The notes beneath the pieces are model-generated. The model had not been told where the DNA came from, did not search any database, and saw nothing but the letters and a program-made list of their open reading frames with translations. The position numbers were made by a program, and so were the translations under genes. From NCBI RefSeq assembly GCF_016597725.1, contig NZ_VCGY01000001.1:682001-746000 (forward strand): a stretch of 64,000 nucleotides of DNA, read 5' to 3'. Shown in pieces: positions 42,976-51,989 of this stretch; positions within the stretch are counted from its first letter, which is position 1, and each line of letters begins with the position of its first letter. Source of the DNA: Marinobacter sp. 1-4A (GTDB lineage Bacteria > Pseudomonadota > Gammaproteobacteria > Pseudomonadales > Oleiphilaceae).

Positions 42976-44787
42976 ATGAAACTCAGGAACACCAACCCCG
43001 GCGGACGCATACTTGCGCCCGCTATGGCAGCTGCAGCATTAATGTCTGGTGCCGGAAGCGTTATGGCCGCACCGGTCACTACCAATCTGCAATTCACCTG
43101 CCCGTTCCCACTGATCGGCGACCAGCCTATCAGCGCGGAAATCAGCGCAGACATCCCGACGAGCGCAACTGTTGGCACTCCTTTGCCCGCGTTCGCTGTA
43201 TCCGCAATGACACTTGTAAACGAAGACTCGCGTACCGGTCTCAAGCTGGTTGGTTCAGAAACCGTTGAAGGCACCGCGGTGAACACGAACCAGATCATTA
43301 CTACTAGCGGTACCGTTGAGCAAACAGTAACCCTGACCATTCCCCCCAGCCCGATCCCATCAGAATCTGGAGCATTCACGGTTCCTGCAAGCGGCCAAGC
43401 ACCGGAGTTCACATTTAGCGCCCAAGATGTCGGTAATGCTGAAATCCGCGTTGGTGGACTGACACTGAATCTGGTTGCTCGTACTGCTAATGGTGATATT
43501 GCCCCCGCACCGATTGGTGAAATTACAACCAACTGTACACTGCTTGCAGGTCAAGATAATTTACTGCAAACCGTTGCGGTGGTAGACGAGCCTTCTGATA
43601 CACCACGCATTGCAGTAAACCGCGACGAAGTGGCCTTTGGTAACGTGCAAGCTGGCACCACCAAAGATGAGATCGTTACTCTGAGCAACACCGGTAATGC
43701 GGCACTTGGTATCAACGGTGTTTCGATTGCTGGCGCGAACGCCAGTGCATTCATGCAAAGCAACAGCTGTGGCACCATCGCCGCTGGCGAAAGCTGTGAT
43801 GTAAACGTTACCTACATCCCCGATGGCGAAGGCACCCAGAGTGCAACCTTAACCATCAACTCAACGGATGCAGAGAACAGCTCTGTAGACGTTGCCCTGA
43901 ACGGCCGCAGCGTGCTTGCGCCAATTCCGGAAATTGCGGTAACACCTGCCTCTGTAAACTTGGGCCGAGTTCAACTGGGCCAGAGCAATTCTACCCAGGT
44001 CACAATTTCCAACAATGGCAACGACACTCTGCTGATCAACGGCATCGAGCTTGCCGGTCCTGATGCAAGCGAGTTCCTGCAGACCAACAACTGCACCACA
44101 GTCGCACCTGGCCAGACTTGCTCTGCTGAAGTAAGCTTTACAGCGGCGGCTGCAGGCGTACGCAACGCACAGCTGGTCATCTCCTCTGACGATCCTGAGA
44201 ATGCAGAAGTCTCCGTACCAGTAACTGCAGAAGGCTTTGAAGCACCGACTAACGAAATCGAGCTTCTGCTGGGTCTTGCAGGCTCTACCTATATCAACTC
44301 GTCGGACAGCACTCTGCCTCTGACCGGCAGCATCGCAACTCTTCTAGAGCTGGCGAGCGGCACCTTCGAAGCCGACCTAAACGTTGAGCCAACTGTTGGT
44401 AACTTCTCCATCAAGCTTCTTTTCAGCCGCCTAAACGCTACAGCGAACGTGGAATTCGAGCAGTCAGAAATGACCACCGGCAATCTGGTTAACGGTAAAC
44501 TGACCGCCAATTCCCACCTGTACGTGAAGGTTCCTAAGGTTCAGCTCAAGCTGTTCGGTCTTCCGATTCGCGTTGGCGGTGGCAGCGAGTGCCAGACAAT
44601 CCAGCCTGTAGATATCACTCTGACCTCGGTTGAAGGCTCTAACTTCTCGCCTGCAACCGGCGGGGACGTGAGCGGCGTATACGACCTACCACCACTCGAG
44701 AACTGTGGTCTTCTGACCAGCGTTCTTAACCAGTTCCTGACTGGTTCCGGCAACACCATCGACCTGACGTTGACCCCGGAGCTGTAA
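42976..44787 (+). CDS. exported DUF6801 protein with two ASH/choice-of-anchor-D repeats
   Basis: 603 residues; signal peptide to MAAPVTT near 31 (LAPAMAAAALMSGAGSVMAA). Residues 35-200 match my recollection of DUF6801: CPFPLIGDQPISAEI, then GEITTNCTLLAGQDN. Two ~100-residue beta modules follow near 220 and 315, each with a 'SGAxF/EF...C' core: NTGNAALGINGVSIAGANASAF with SNSCGTIAAGESC, and NNGNDTLLINGIELAGPDASEF with TNNCTTVAPGQTC. These are ASH-type (choice-of-anchor D) immunoglobulin folds. A C-terminal beta region (from 420) ends VDLTLTPEL. A good AGAGG precedes the ATG. Probably an envelope or secreted protein, function unknown, co-transcribed with the DUF6160 gene 90 bp downstream. Confidence 0.85.
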   Translation: MKLRNTNPGGRILAPAMAAAALMSGAGSVMAAPVTTNLQFTCPFPLIGDQPISAEISADIPTSATVGTPLPAFAVSAMTLVNEDSRTGLKLVGSETVEGTAVNTNQIITTSGTVEQTVTLTIPPSPIPSESGAFTVPASGQAPEFTFSAQDVGNAEIRVGGLTLNLVARTANGDIAPAPIGEITTNCTLLAGQDNLLQTVAVVDEPSDTPRIAVNRDEVAFGNVQAGTTKDEIVTLSNTGNAALGINGVSIAGANASAFMQSNSCGTIAAGESCDVNVTYIPDGEGTQSATLTINSTDAENSSVDVALNGRSVLAPIPEIAVTPASVNLGRVQLGQSNSTQVTISNNGNDTLLINGIELAGPDASEFLQTNNCTTVAPGQTCSAEVSFTAAAAGVRNAQLVISSDDPENAEVSVPVTAEGFEAPTNEIELLLGLAGSTYINSSDSTLPLTGSIATLLELASGTFEADLNVEPTVGNFSIKLLFSRLNATANVEFEQSEMTTGNLVNGKLTANSHLYVKVPKVQLKLFGLPIRVGGGSECQTIQPVDITLTSVEGSNFSPATGGDVSGVYDLPPLENCGLLTSVLNQFLTGSGNTIDLTLTPEL

Positions 44788-44819
44788 GGAAAACAGGGCT
44801 AATTAAATAAGGCCCGTCC

Positions 44820-44848
44820 GGGCCAGCTGGGATCACACCGGCTGGCCC
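44820..44848 (+). other. hairpin between the DUF6801 and DUF6160 genes
   Basis: GGGCCAGC and GCTGGCCC pair exactly over 8 bp around a 13-nt loop. An upstream GGCCC (44811-44815) can compete by pairing with GGGCC (44820-44824), so two folds exclude each other. No T-run follows. It lies 20 bp before the AAGGA ribosome site of the DUF6160 gene and may set unequal expression of the two genes. Confidence 0.45.
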
Positions 44849-44877
44849 ACATAACAAAAGCAAAAAAAGGAATAACT

Positions 44878-45702
44878 ATGAAAAGCCTGAAGAAATCAGT
44901 ACTGGTGCTGGCCATTTCAAGCCTGTCGTTCGCGGCAAGCGCAGAACTAAAGCCACTTGAAGACACTCATATGGGCAACATTACCGGTCAGGCCGGTGTC
45001 ACCATTGAGTTGGAAACCAAAGTTAATATCGGTGAGTTCATTTATACGGATGAAGGCTCGCTTTCTGTGAAAGACATCTTCATCGGTGGCGCAAACCGCA
45101 CCGATATGTTTGCCGAGTTTACAGACCCGACAATCCGAAACTTTTTGTTCGCCGATACAAGCGACCTGATCGATAACATTAAGATCGAAATCGATATTGC
45201 GGACGACGGCGACGCTTTGATCAACGTATTCCCACTCGTTGCAGCACCTATCGACTTTGCCGTTAGAACCGGGGAATGGTCATTGCAAGGACACACAGAC
45301 TCCACCCTGCTGGCCAACAATTTTGCTATGGACGGTATTGTAACGGAGCTAAAAATCCGCATTGATACTGCAACCGACAAGATGAACGTGCAAACCTTGT
45401 TCGCCATCGACGATCTGGATGTTGATATCCCATTTTTGGCCCTTGGCATTCGTGACCTGCACCTTACTGGCGCAGACTTCGATCCAAACAACCCAATCAT
45501 CACCAAGCTTGGCGCCAAAGTTAATATGGACATTTACAACGGCACCAGAGCCAATGGCGGCTCCGCTTTGGCAATCGACTTGAATACCTTCGAGGCTGAC
45601 ATGACTATCGGGCAAGTGCTCGTAGGCGGCACCTCAATCGGCTCTGTTGCTCTGGACAACTTGTCTGTTCAGAACACAGCTATGCGTATCTACGGCCACT
45701 AA
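44878..45702 (+). CDS. exported DUF6160-type protein
   Basis: 274 residues with a signal peptide ending SFAASA-E near 21. The mature start matches the DUF6160 pattern: LKPLEDTHMGNITGQAGVTIELET, then GEFIYTDEGSLSVKDIFIGGANR. The protein is acidic, beta-rich, Gly/Asp-rich and lacks Cys, ending DNLSVQNTAMRIYG. Proteins with this domain occur in pairs with DUF6801/ASH proteins in Gammaproteobacteria; some are annotated as pilus- or surface-associated, without proof. AAAAAAAGGAA precedes the ATG. A strong palindromic hairpin (45713-45732) follows. Function unknown. Confidence 0.85.
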   Translation: MKSLKKSVLVLAISSLSFAASAELKPLEDTHMGNITGQAGVTIELETKVNIGEFIYTDEGSLSVKDIFIGGANRTDMFAEFTDPTIRNFLFADTSDLIDNIKIEIDIADDGDALINVFPLVAAPIDFAVRTGEWSLQGHTDSTLLANNFAMDGIVTELKIRIDTATDKMNVQTLFAIDDLDVDIPFLALGIRDLHLTGADFDPNNPIITKLGAKVNMDIYNGTRANGGSALAIDLNTFEADMTIGQVLVGGTSIGSVALDNLSVQNTAMRIYGH

Positions 45703-45712
45703 GGCTGTTGGG

Positions 45713-45732
45713 GCCTCCGGCATGCCGGAGGC
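45713..45732 (+). terminator. perfect 20-bp palindromic hairpin after the DUF6160 gene
   Basis: GCCTCCGGCATGCCGGAGGC, an exact palindrome 10 bp after the stop; the central bases would form a tight loop. It is followed by CTATCTT with few T, so it likely stops or protects the transcript end of the two-gene locus. Confidence 0.6.
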
Positions 45733-45836
45733 TCTATCTTCCCCTTCATCCCCCTACCCTTTTATCCCGCTCAAGGGCGCAGAAATAACATCTGGCTGGT
45801 ATCATGCCCGAATTCTGATTCGCAACCGGGTAACCG

Positions 45837-46754
45837 ATGACCAACAACCATTCTACGCGCCTCAACAAATACATTAGCGAAAGCGGCATGTGTTCACGCC
45901 GTGAAGCCGACCGTTACATTGAGCAAGGCAATGTCTTTATCAATGGCAAGCGCGCCTGCGTGGGCGATCAGGTTTTACCCACAGATACCGTTAGAGTAAA
46001 CGGCCAGATCATCGAGCCCAGAGCGGAAGAAGACTTGGTGTTTATCGCCTTGAACAAACCAGTGGGCATCGTCAGCACCACTGATGATGCGGAAAGACAC
46101 AATATCCAGCGCTTTGTTGGCCACAGCACTCGCATTTTTCCTATCGGGCGCCTCGACAAGGATTCGCAGGGGCTGATATTCATGACCAGCAACGGCGACC
46201 TGGTCAATAAAATCCTTCGAGCTGGCAACAACCACGAAAAGGAATATGTTGTAACCGTCGACAAGCCCATCACCAAGTCGTTTATTCAAGGTATGGCCGG
46301 GGGCGTTCCTATCCTTGGCACCATGACCAAAAAGTGCAAAGTGGTGCAAGAGAGTCGTTTTGTATTTCGCATAACACTGGTGCAAGGATTGAACCGCCAA
46401 ATTCGCAGGATGAGTGAGCATTTCGGGTTTGAGGTTACCCGGCTAGAGCGCGTTCGTATTATGAACGTCAACCTGAAGGGGTTAGCGGTAGGTCAATGGC
46501 GGGATCTAACGGAGAAGGAGTTGGCAGGACTTTTTGAAGCGATACGTCATTCCTCCTCTGACGGCACTCCGGGCAAGCCTGCTGCCGCTACAAAGAAAGC
46601 AGGCGGACAACCCAAGCGCTCTCCGCGGTCACCAAGATCCGGCCACAAATCGGGATCTAAAGCTCTCGGCGGCAGGCCTGAAGCCGGTAAAAAACCCAAA
46701 TCATCAAAGCGACCAAAACCCGGAAAGCCAAGGCAGCGAAGCGTTAAGCGATAG
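45837..46754 (+). CDS. rluF: 23S rRNA pseudouridine synthase RluF
   Basis: 305 residues: an N-terminal S4 domain ([33 protein letters not shown]), then the pseudouridine synthase domain with catalytic Asp in [13 protein letters not shown] near 106 and [25 protein letters not shown] near 185. This matches RluF, which modifies U2604 of 23S rRNA (RluB/E-like enzymes are close relatives). The C-terminal ~60 residues (from 245) are a basic Lys/Arg/Pro/Ser tail, probably disordered and RNA-binding, longer than in E. coli. It is monocistronic by spacing. Confidence 0.92.
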   Translation: MTNNHSTRLNKYISESGMCSRREADRYIEQGNVFINGKRACVGDQVLPTDTVRVNGQIIEPRAEEDLVFIALNKPVGIVSTTDDAERHNIQRFVGHSTRIFPIGRLDKDSQGLIFMTSNGDLVNKILRAGNNHEKEYVVTVDKPITKSFIQGMAGGVPILGTMTKKCKVVQESRFVFRITLVQGLNRQIRRMSEHFGFEVTRLERVRIMNVNLKGLAVGQWRDLTEKELAGLFEAIRHSSSDGTPGKPAAATKKAGGQPKRSPRSPRSGHKSGSKALGGRPEAGKKPKSSKRPKPGKPRQRSVKR

Positions 46755-46885
46755 AAAGGACTCCCATTTCTGGCCCGATAGGCTATTTGCAACGCCTGCC
46801 CCCTTTTGTGACATTGAAGGTGCTTCCTATTCAAAGCATAGTGCGCCTATGCTTGAAGGACCAATTCTCAAGATACGGACAACTC

Positions 46886-47965
46886 ATGTTCTGGATTATC
46901 GCTGTCGTCATAGTGGTTATTGTTGCATTGACACTGCTTGTGTTTCGCATGGAGGATTTGTCGCACTTCGATCAAGAGGAGTATTCCGTTAGGGAGGCAA
47001 GCCCCAGTGCCGAAAACCAAAATGTACTAGAGCGATTAAAAGAAATGCGCAGAGCAGGCAAGGGCCTTCGCGGCAAAGCGAGGCTGCTTGCGATGCGAAA
47101 GCATATGGACAGCCTGAGTGACGGTCTGGATATGCAATCCGAATTCCGCCAGTGCAACACTCCCAAAGGCGAGTGGGTGATTGCCCCGGGGGCCGACACA
47201 CGGCGAAGGATTCTCTACATTCACGGCGGCGCCTGGGCGGTCGGCAGCCCACGGAGCCACAGATCCATTACAGACCGACTGTCCCACATTGCCAATGCTG
47301 CCGTTTTTTCTTTGGATTACCGCCTTATGCCAGAGCATCGGTTTATGGATGGTGTGAGAGACTGCCGCAAAGCTTACACCTGGCTATTGGAAAACGGTCC
47401 AGATGGCGAGTCAGAGCCGGAATTCATTTTAATAGCGGGAGACTCTGCCGGTGGAAGCCATACCCTTGGGCTGCTGGCATGGATTCGCGACAATGGATTG
47501 CGTCAGGCTGACGGTGCTGTGGCGTTTTCACCTTCTACCGACCTCACACTGTCGGCGCCCAGTAACCGCAACAATATTTCCACAGACCCTATGCTGGGGC
47601 CCACGTTCGGTGGCCTCTCTAAAGTTCCCCGGCCGGTGATCTGGTGGGCAACACTGGCGGCCTTTCGTATTTCACCCACTAGCCCTATAGCATCCCCCCT
47701 TCTGGGCAATCTCGCCAACCTGCCGCCCACACTGATTCAGGCCAGTGATTCGGAGATGCTATTGGATAACGCACGGCGGTACACCGCCAAAGCGAGAGCA
47801 GCTGGGTCGCATGTAGAACTGCATACTTGGCCGGGTATGGTTCATGTATGGCAAATTTTCACGCCCATGCTGCCAGAGGCTGAAGAAGCGTTTGCTGACA
47901 TAGAGGTGTTTATTAGAGATATCGAATCCCGCAAATCTCAGCCAATAGCAGCTGCTCAGACCTGA
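46886..47965 (+). CDS. HSL-family alpha/beta hydrolase (membrane-anchored esterase)
   Basis: From ATG 46886 the product has 359 residues. An N-terminal hydrophobic segment (FWIIAVVIVVIVALTLLVF) anchors or exports it. The hormone-sensitive-lipase motif IHGGAWAVGS near 112, the nucleophile elbow GDSAGGS near 188, Asp in DSEMLLDNARRY and His in PGMVHVWQIF complete the triad. Such enzymes split short-chain esters or acyl-glycerols. A frame open to 46787 adds an unlikely N-terminus. The 3' end overlaps the convergent arfB gene by 10 bp. Confidence 0.88.
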   Translation: MFWIIAVVIVVIVALTLLVFRMEDLSHFDQEEYSVREASPSAENQNVLERLKEMRRAGKGLRGKARLLAMRKHMDSLSDGLDMQSEFRQCNTPKGEWVIAPGADTRRRILYIHGGAWAVGSPRSHRSITDRLSHIANAAVFSLDYRLMPEHRFMDGVRDCRKAYTWLLENGPDGESEPEFILIAGDSAGGSHTLGLLAWIRDNGLRQADGAVAFSPSTDLTLSAPSNRNNISTDPMLGPTFGGLSKVPRPVIWWATLAAFRISPTSPIASPLLGNLANLPPTLIQASDSEMLLDNARRYTAKARAAGSHVELHTWPGMVHVWQIFTPMLPEAEEAFADIEVFIRDIESRKSQPIAAAQT

Positions 47966-48369
47966 ACCTTACCGCGCAAGGCTTTGGTTTTGCCCTTCTG
48001 GGTTTTGCGGTCAACCCGTTTACGCCGTGCAGACTTTGAAGGGCGGGTAGCGCGCCGCACCTTCTGCACCTTGACCGCCTCCTGAATCATCTCCTTCAGG
48101 CGCTCAAGAGCATCTTCCTTATTGAGCTCCAGCGTACGAAAAGACTGCGCCTTGATCACGATAACGCCTTCTTTGCTTATGCGCTGATCCTGCAGCGCCA
48201 TAAGCCGCGCTTTATAAAATGGCGGCAGAGCGGAATTTTGAATATCGAAGCGCAGGTGCACGGCCGAGGCCACTTTATTAACGTTCTGGCCACCGTTACC
48301 CTGAGCTCGAATCTGTGTAATTTCTATTTCCCAGTCCGCGATTTCGACAGTATTGGATAGTTTCAACAT
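47956..48369 (-). CDS. arfB: alternative ribosome-rescue factor ArfB (YaeJ)
   Basis: From ATG 48369 the product has 137 residues (E. coli ArfB is 140). The peptidyl-hydrolase GGQ motif appears as RAQGNGGQNVNKVASAV near 22-38, and the C-terminus is a basic, flexible tail (ATRPSKSARRKRVDRKTQKGKTKALRG) that enters the empty mRNA channel of stalled ribosomes. A longer frame to 48441 lacks support. Its 3' end overlaps the hydrolase gene; the argO gene is 37 bp upstream on the same strand. Confidence 0.94.
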   Translation of the reverse strand: MLKLSNTVEIADWEIEITQIRAQGNGGQNVNKVASAVHLRFDIQNSALPPFYKARLMALQDQRISKEGVIVIKAQSFRTLELNKEDALERLKEMIQEAVKVQKVRRATRPSKSARRKRVDRKTQKGKTKALRGKVQV

Positions 48370-48406
48370 GGCATTAGGATACCAAATCCTGCAAACCGAA
48401 ACCTGC

Positions 48407-49030
48407 TTATAGACTGCCGTTGAGCGCAAGATGAAAAGCAATAGCTGCCATCATTACACCAATTACGCCGTCGATAATTCGCCAGGCTAGCGGGCGCGAA
48501 AGAACAGGTGCCAGTGCCGACCCGCTCCAAGCGAGCAAGCCAAACCAAAGAACAGATGCGCTGCTGGCGCCTGCCACAAAGGTGGTTGCATTTTCCTGCT
48601 GTGCGCCAACTGCCGGAATCAATAAGAGCGTATCGAGATACACCTGCGGGTTCAGCAAGGTGACCGCCAAGGTGGTAAAAAGAACGCCTTTTAAACTGCG
48701 ACGGGACACCTCCCCGGTTTCAAGTGCCGCCCTGCCCCGACTGGCCCGATAAAAAGCCTGAAGAGCCAGCCACCCGAGAAAGGCCACGCCTAACCAACGC
48801 AGAATTTCCAGCGCCTGTGGCATGGCCATCAAAGCCGCACTCACTCCGAACATACCAAGTGTAAAAAGCGTAATATCTGCAGACATGCACAAGCCAGCCG
48901 CCCACCAATGGTGCTCTCGTCGGATCGCTTGGCTCAGTACGTAAGCATTCTGCGCTCCAATAGCAACAATGATTCCGCCGCAGACAATCAATCCCGTCAA
49001 GTAGCTCTCTAGCGAACCTTCAAGCACCAT
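48407..49030 (-). CDS. argO: LysE/ArgO-family amino-acid exporter
   Basis: 207 residues with six predicted helices and the family motif GAQNAYVLSQAIRREH near 25-40, plus LGWLALQAFYRASRG and LNPQVYLDTLLLIPAVGAQ. It exports arginine or lysine across the inner membrane. Its gene diverges from an ArgP-type LysR gene over 85 bp, the standard argO-argP layout, in which ArgP activates argO. GGAG stands before the ATG. Confidence 0.92.
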   Translation of the reverse strand: MVLEGSLESYLTGLIVCGGIIVAIGAQNAYVLSQAIRREHHWWAAGLCMSADITLFTLGMFGVSAALMAMPQALEILRWLGVAFLGWLALQAFYRASRGRAALETGEVSRRSLKGVLFTTLAVTLLNPQVYLDTLLLIPAVGAQQENATTFVAGASSASVLWFGLLAWSGSALAPVLSRPLAWRIIDGVIGVMMAAIAFHLALNGSL

Positions 49031-49115
49031 TTTTACTCCTTTTTTGATGCCGCAAGAATAACCGCATGACGGTATACTTGAAATTCATATTCATAATGAT
49101 GCATCAGTTTTTCTT

Positions 49116-49982
49116 ATGATTGATTATAAATTATTAGAAGCTCTCGCTACGGTTATCGAGACGGGAGGTTTTGAGCGGGCAGGCGCTGTGCTCGGCCTAA
49201 GCCAGTCCGCAATATCGCAACGTATTCGAACATTGGAAGTGCGCATCGGGCAGCCAGTATTGTTTCGCAGCCCGGTTCCCAAAGCCACACCCGCGGGCCA
49301 GCAGCTGCTAAACCACGTTCAACAGGTTCAACTGCTTGAACGCGATTTAGCAAAATCACTTCCGACCCTTTCCGAGCCCACCGCACGACTGCGTATTGCC
49401 CTAAATGCTGACAGTCTCGCGACCTGGTGGGCAACGGCTATTGGAGAGTTCTGCCGAAGCGAAATGTTGTTGCTGGATATGGTGGTAGAAGATCAGGACA
49501 TTGCACTGCGCCGAATGCGCGAAGGTGATGTTGCCGCTTGCCTATGCAGCAACTCACAACCGGTAGCTGGAGCTCGTTGCATTCCACTCGGCGGCATGAC
49601 CTATCTGCCATTAGCAACGCCCTCCTATAAAACACAGTATTTCAGTCAAGGCTTCAATGAACAGAGCCTGCAGTCGGCGCCTGCAATCGTATTCGGGCCA
49701 AATGATCAGTTGCAACACCGGTTTTTAGCTCAAAATGGCTATCACGGCGCCTTCCCTTATCATCTATGCCCATCTTCTGAAGGGTTCGTGAAACTGGCGT
49801 TGGCAGGCATGGGTTACGGCATGATTCCGGAGATTCAGGCTCAGCAAGAAATCAAGACAGGGCGCCTCGTCAGTATTGCTCCCGGGCAATCTCTTGAAGT
49901 TGAGTTGTATTGGCACTTCTGGCGTCATAGCGGAGGAGTTATGGAGCGCCTGACCACTGCGCTGAAAGCGGCTCGGTCTTAA
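49116..49982 (+). CDS. argP: LysR-family regulator ArgP (IciA)
   Basis: 288 residues. The N-terminal winged HTH reads LEALATVIETGGFERAGAVLGLSQSAISQRIRTLEVRIGQPVLFR (residues 6-50), followed by the periplasmic-binding-like effector domain. It is divergent from argO. ArgP responds to arginine and lysine and activates argO; other targets in E. coli are lysine-pathway genes. TATACT at 49073-49078 may be its -10. Its last 4 bp overlap the convergent CPBP protease gene. Confidence 0.93.
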   Translation: MIDYKLLEALATVIETGGFERAGAVLGLSQSAISQRIRTLEVRIGQPVLFRSPVPKATPAGQQLLNHVQQVQLLERDLAKSLPTLSEPTARLRIALNADSLATWWATAIGEFCRSEMLLLDMVVEDQDIALRRMREGDVAACLCSNSQPVAGARCIPLGGMTYLPLATPSYKTQYFSQGFNEQSLQSAPAIVFGPNDQLQHRFLAQNGYHGAFPYHLCPSSEGFVKLALAGMGYGMIPEIQAQQEIKTGRLVSIAPGQSLEVELYWHFWRHSGGVMERLTTALKAARS

Positions 49983-50572
49983 TCTTTTGGTCCTACATTA
50001 CACCGAGGAAACCGGAGCAGGCAGAACAGAGCTACCATGTCGTAAACGCCATGCCAGACCATAACCAAAAGAAGACTGTCGGTTATCGCATAAGCCATAC
50101 CCAGCACCAGCCCAAGGCCGGTCGCGATAACAAAGTAAGTGAAGGAAACGTAGTGTACGAGGCCGAAAAGCAAGGATGCTGCTATCACTGCGGTAATTGG
50201 CCCCGTGTGCTCAGCAAGCCAACCTTGCACCGCTCCGCGGAATAAAAGCTCCTCTCCTACACCCGCAAAGACAGAGAGCAAAATAAGAACAGGCCACGAG
50301 TACCCAGACGCAAATTCGTATAACCCACGCATTTGCCGGTCGAGATCCGCCGGGAACAAGCCGGGGATTTGCGAGGCCAGTAGCAACCCACCGTAGGTGC
50401 ATAGAGCGCCCAGAGCGCCATAAAACACACTTGGCCAAACCCCGGCTCCAAAAGCTTGAACCGGGATGCCCGCAACCAGAATAAGCAAAAGCCCGACAAC
50501 CCCAATCCCACCCTGAAATATCAGGGCGGCAATTGGAGTAATTTTTGATTTATTCTGGATCTTCACTGCCAT
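49979..50572 (-). CDS. CPBP-family intramembrane metalloprotease (Abi/CAAX-protease-like)
   Basis: 197 residues with about six membrane helices. The three motifs of the family are present: EELLFRG near 107 (EExxxR), FGLVHY near 137 and HGVYD near 178. These residues bind a metal inside the membrane, as in Rce1. Bacterial members have diverse roles (bacteriocin immunity, regulated proteolysis); no clue here. It ends in the same bases as argP and starts next to the crotonase gene on the same strand, with no gap. Confidence 0.9.
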   Translation of the reverse strand: MAVKIQNKSKITPIAALIFQGGIGVVGLLLILVAGIPVQAFGAGVWPSVFYGALGALCTYGGLLLASQIPGLFPADLDRQMRGLYEFASGYSWPVLILLSVFAGVGEELLFRGAVQGWLAEHTGPITAVIAASLLFGLVHYVSFTYFVIATGLGLVLGMAYAITDSLLLVMVWHGVYDMVALFCLLRFPRCNVGPKD

Positions 50573-51427
50573 TTATTTTTCAAACAACCCCTTCACCGGG
50601 AAGAGGTCATCATACTGAGGCGCTTGCTTCTGGGCTTTCGCTTGGAAGGTTTTCATCATGTCAGTCGGGCGGAACATACCTGCTTGCCAGGTTGCCATAT
50701 ACTTCAGGCTATCCGCTACCGTGTGATCGCGGCTATAATTGAGCATCTCTTTGCAACCCGTAACCGCCAACGGTGAGTTGGCTGCAATTTTAGCGGCAAC
50801 CTCCATTACACCGGCAACCAAAGATTGCTGGTCAGGGTAAACCGCATTCACAAAACCCAACCTATTCGCTTCTTGCGCCGTCAGTTTGCGCCCAGTGTAT
50901 GCGAGTTCGCGTACAACGCCTTCCGGCATCAGCTTGGGCAACCTTTGTAACGTGCCCACATCGGCTGTCATGCCAAGCTCGGTTTCCTTGATGGTGAAGT
51001 ACGCATCTTCCGCGCAGTAGCGGCTATCTGCCGCACACACCAAGTCCAACGCACCGCCTATGCAGCCTCCATGGATGGCCGCCAGTACCGGCAAACGAAC
51101 GTTCTCCAGCGACGTTAACGTGTCCTGAAGCTGCAAAACAACACGACGCAAGTTTTCAGCCATACGGCCGGGGTCACCACTCATAGGTACCGCTTTGGGG
51201 TCTGTAAAGACGCCAAGGTCCATGCCTGCCGAGAAATGCTTACCCGTGGATGACACCACAATTACGCGGGCATCGGTGTTCGCTTCAATATCCTGCATGC
51301 AGCGGGGCAGCTCTAGCCAAAAGGCCTTGTTCATGGAATTCAGCGATTCCGGGCGATTGAACTGAACATGGGCAATTTTGTTTTCAACGCTGACGGCAAA
51401 ACTTTCGTAGGTGGATAGCTCAGACAA
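50573..51427 (-). CDS. crotonase-family enoyl-CoA hydratase/isomerase
   Basis: 284 residues from a TTG start (51425-51427); AGGAG lies 7 nt upstream and the frame has no better ATG. Oxyanion-hole motifs are GKHFSAGMDLGVF near 61 and IHGGCIGGALDLVCAADSRYC near 113. The second catalytic position reads KETELGMTADVGTLQRLPK, where Glu and Asp favour a dienoyl-CoA isomerase (Ech1-like) over a hydratase. Unlinked to the valine operon. A CPBP protease gene follows directly. Confidence 0.9.
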   Translation of the reverse strand: MSELSTYESFAVSVENKIAHVQFNRPESLNSMNKAFWLELPRCMQDIEANTDARVIVVSSTGKHFSAGMDLGVFTDPKAVPMSGDPGRMAENLRRVVLQLQDTLTSLENVRLPVLAAIHGGCIGGALDLVCAADSRYCAEDAYFTIKETELGMTADVGTLQRLPKLMPEGVVRELAYTGRKLTAQEANRLGFVNAVYPDQQSLVAGVMEVAAKIAANSPLAVTGCKEMLNYSRDHTVADSLKYMATWQAGMFRPTDMMKTFQAKAQKQAPQYDDLFPVKGLFEK

Positions 51428-51720
51428 GACAAAACTCCTCTATTGATTTTCAAAACTTCTGAAATGCAGACGCAAACATACCCTATGTTGCTAAAAATGT
51501 CGGGTTTATACTTACAAGAAAGTTCTTTGCTTTTCATTAACCAGCAGGTACAGTGGCCCTCGTTGGAAAGATTTAGCAAAGCACTTCATCAATATGACGC
51601 ATTCCAGTAGTTGTACGTCCTGTTTTTGATCACGCCCGTTTTTTGTTTCCGCATACCGCTGACCAGCCATCAAAATGATGATCTGGCGGCACTTTAAAAG
51701 ATTGAATTCAGGATTATATT

Positions 51721-51927
51721 ATGTCTACTGTTACCGGTACTGTTAAGTTTTTCAACGAAGCAAAAGGTTTTGGCTTTATCACTCGTGAAGGCGGCCCCGA
51801 CGTATTTGTTCACTACAGCGCTATTCAGGGCGGCGGTTTTAAGACTCTGGCTGAAGGCCAGCAAGTTGACTTCACCGTGACTCAGGGCCAGAAAGGTCCT
51901 CAGGCTGAGAACGTTGTTGCTGTTTAA
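51721..51927 (+). CDS. cold-shock protein (CspA family)
   Basis: 68 residues, one cold-shock domain. RNP1 [10 protein letters not shown] at 15-24 and RNP2 VFVHYSAI at 32-39 are exact. It binds single-stranded RNA or DNA and melts RNA structures. The upstream region (51600-51720) has a long leader with a CCAG-ATCA/TGAT-CTGG hairpin near 51667-51692, as expected for a temperature-sensing csp leader. AGGA stands 7 nt before the ATG. A UUCG terminator follows. Confidence 0.96.
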   Translation: MSTVTGTVKFFNEAKGFGFITREGGPDVFVHYSAIQGGGFKTLAEGQQVDFTVTQGQKGPQAENVVAV

Positions 51928-51942
51928 TTAACAGCCAACGCT

Positions 51943-51969
51943 AAAAAAGGCAGCTTCGGCTGCCTTTTT
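51943..51969. terminator. bidirectional terminator between csp and the diguanylate cyclase gene
   Basis: AAAAAGGCAGC, a TTCG tetraloop, GCTGCCTTTTT. A-runs and T-runs flank both sides, so it ends csp (plus) and the GGDEF gene (minus). Confidence 0.9.
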
Positions 51970-51989
51970 GCTGTCTGGAAATCTGTGTT

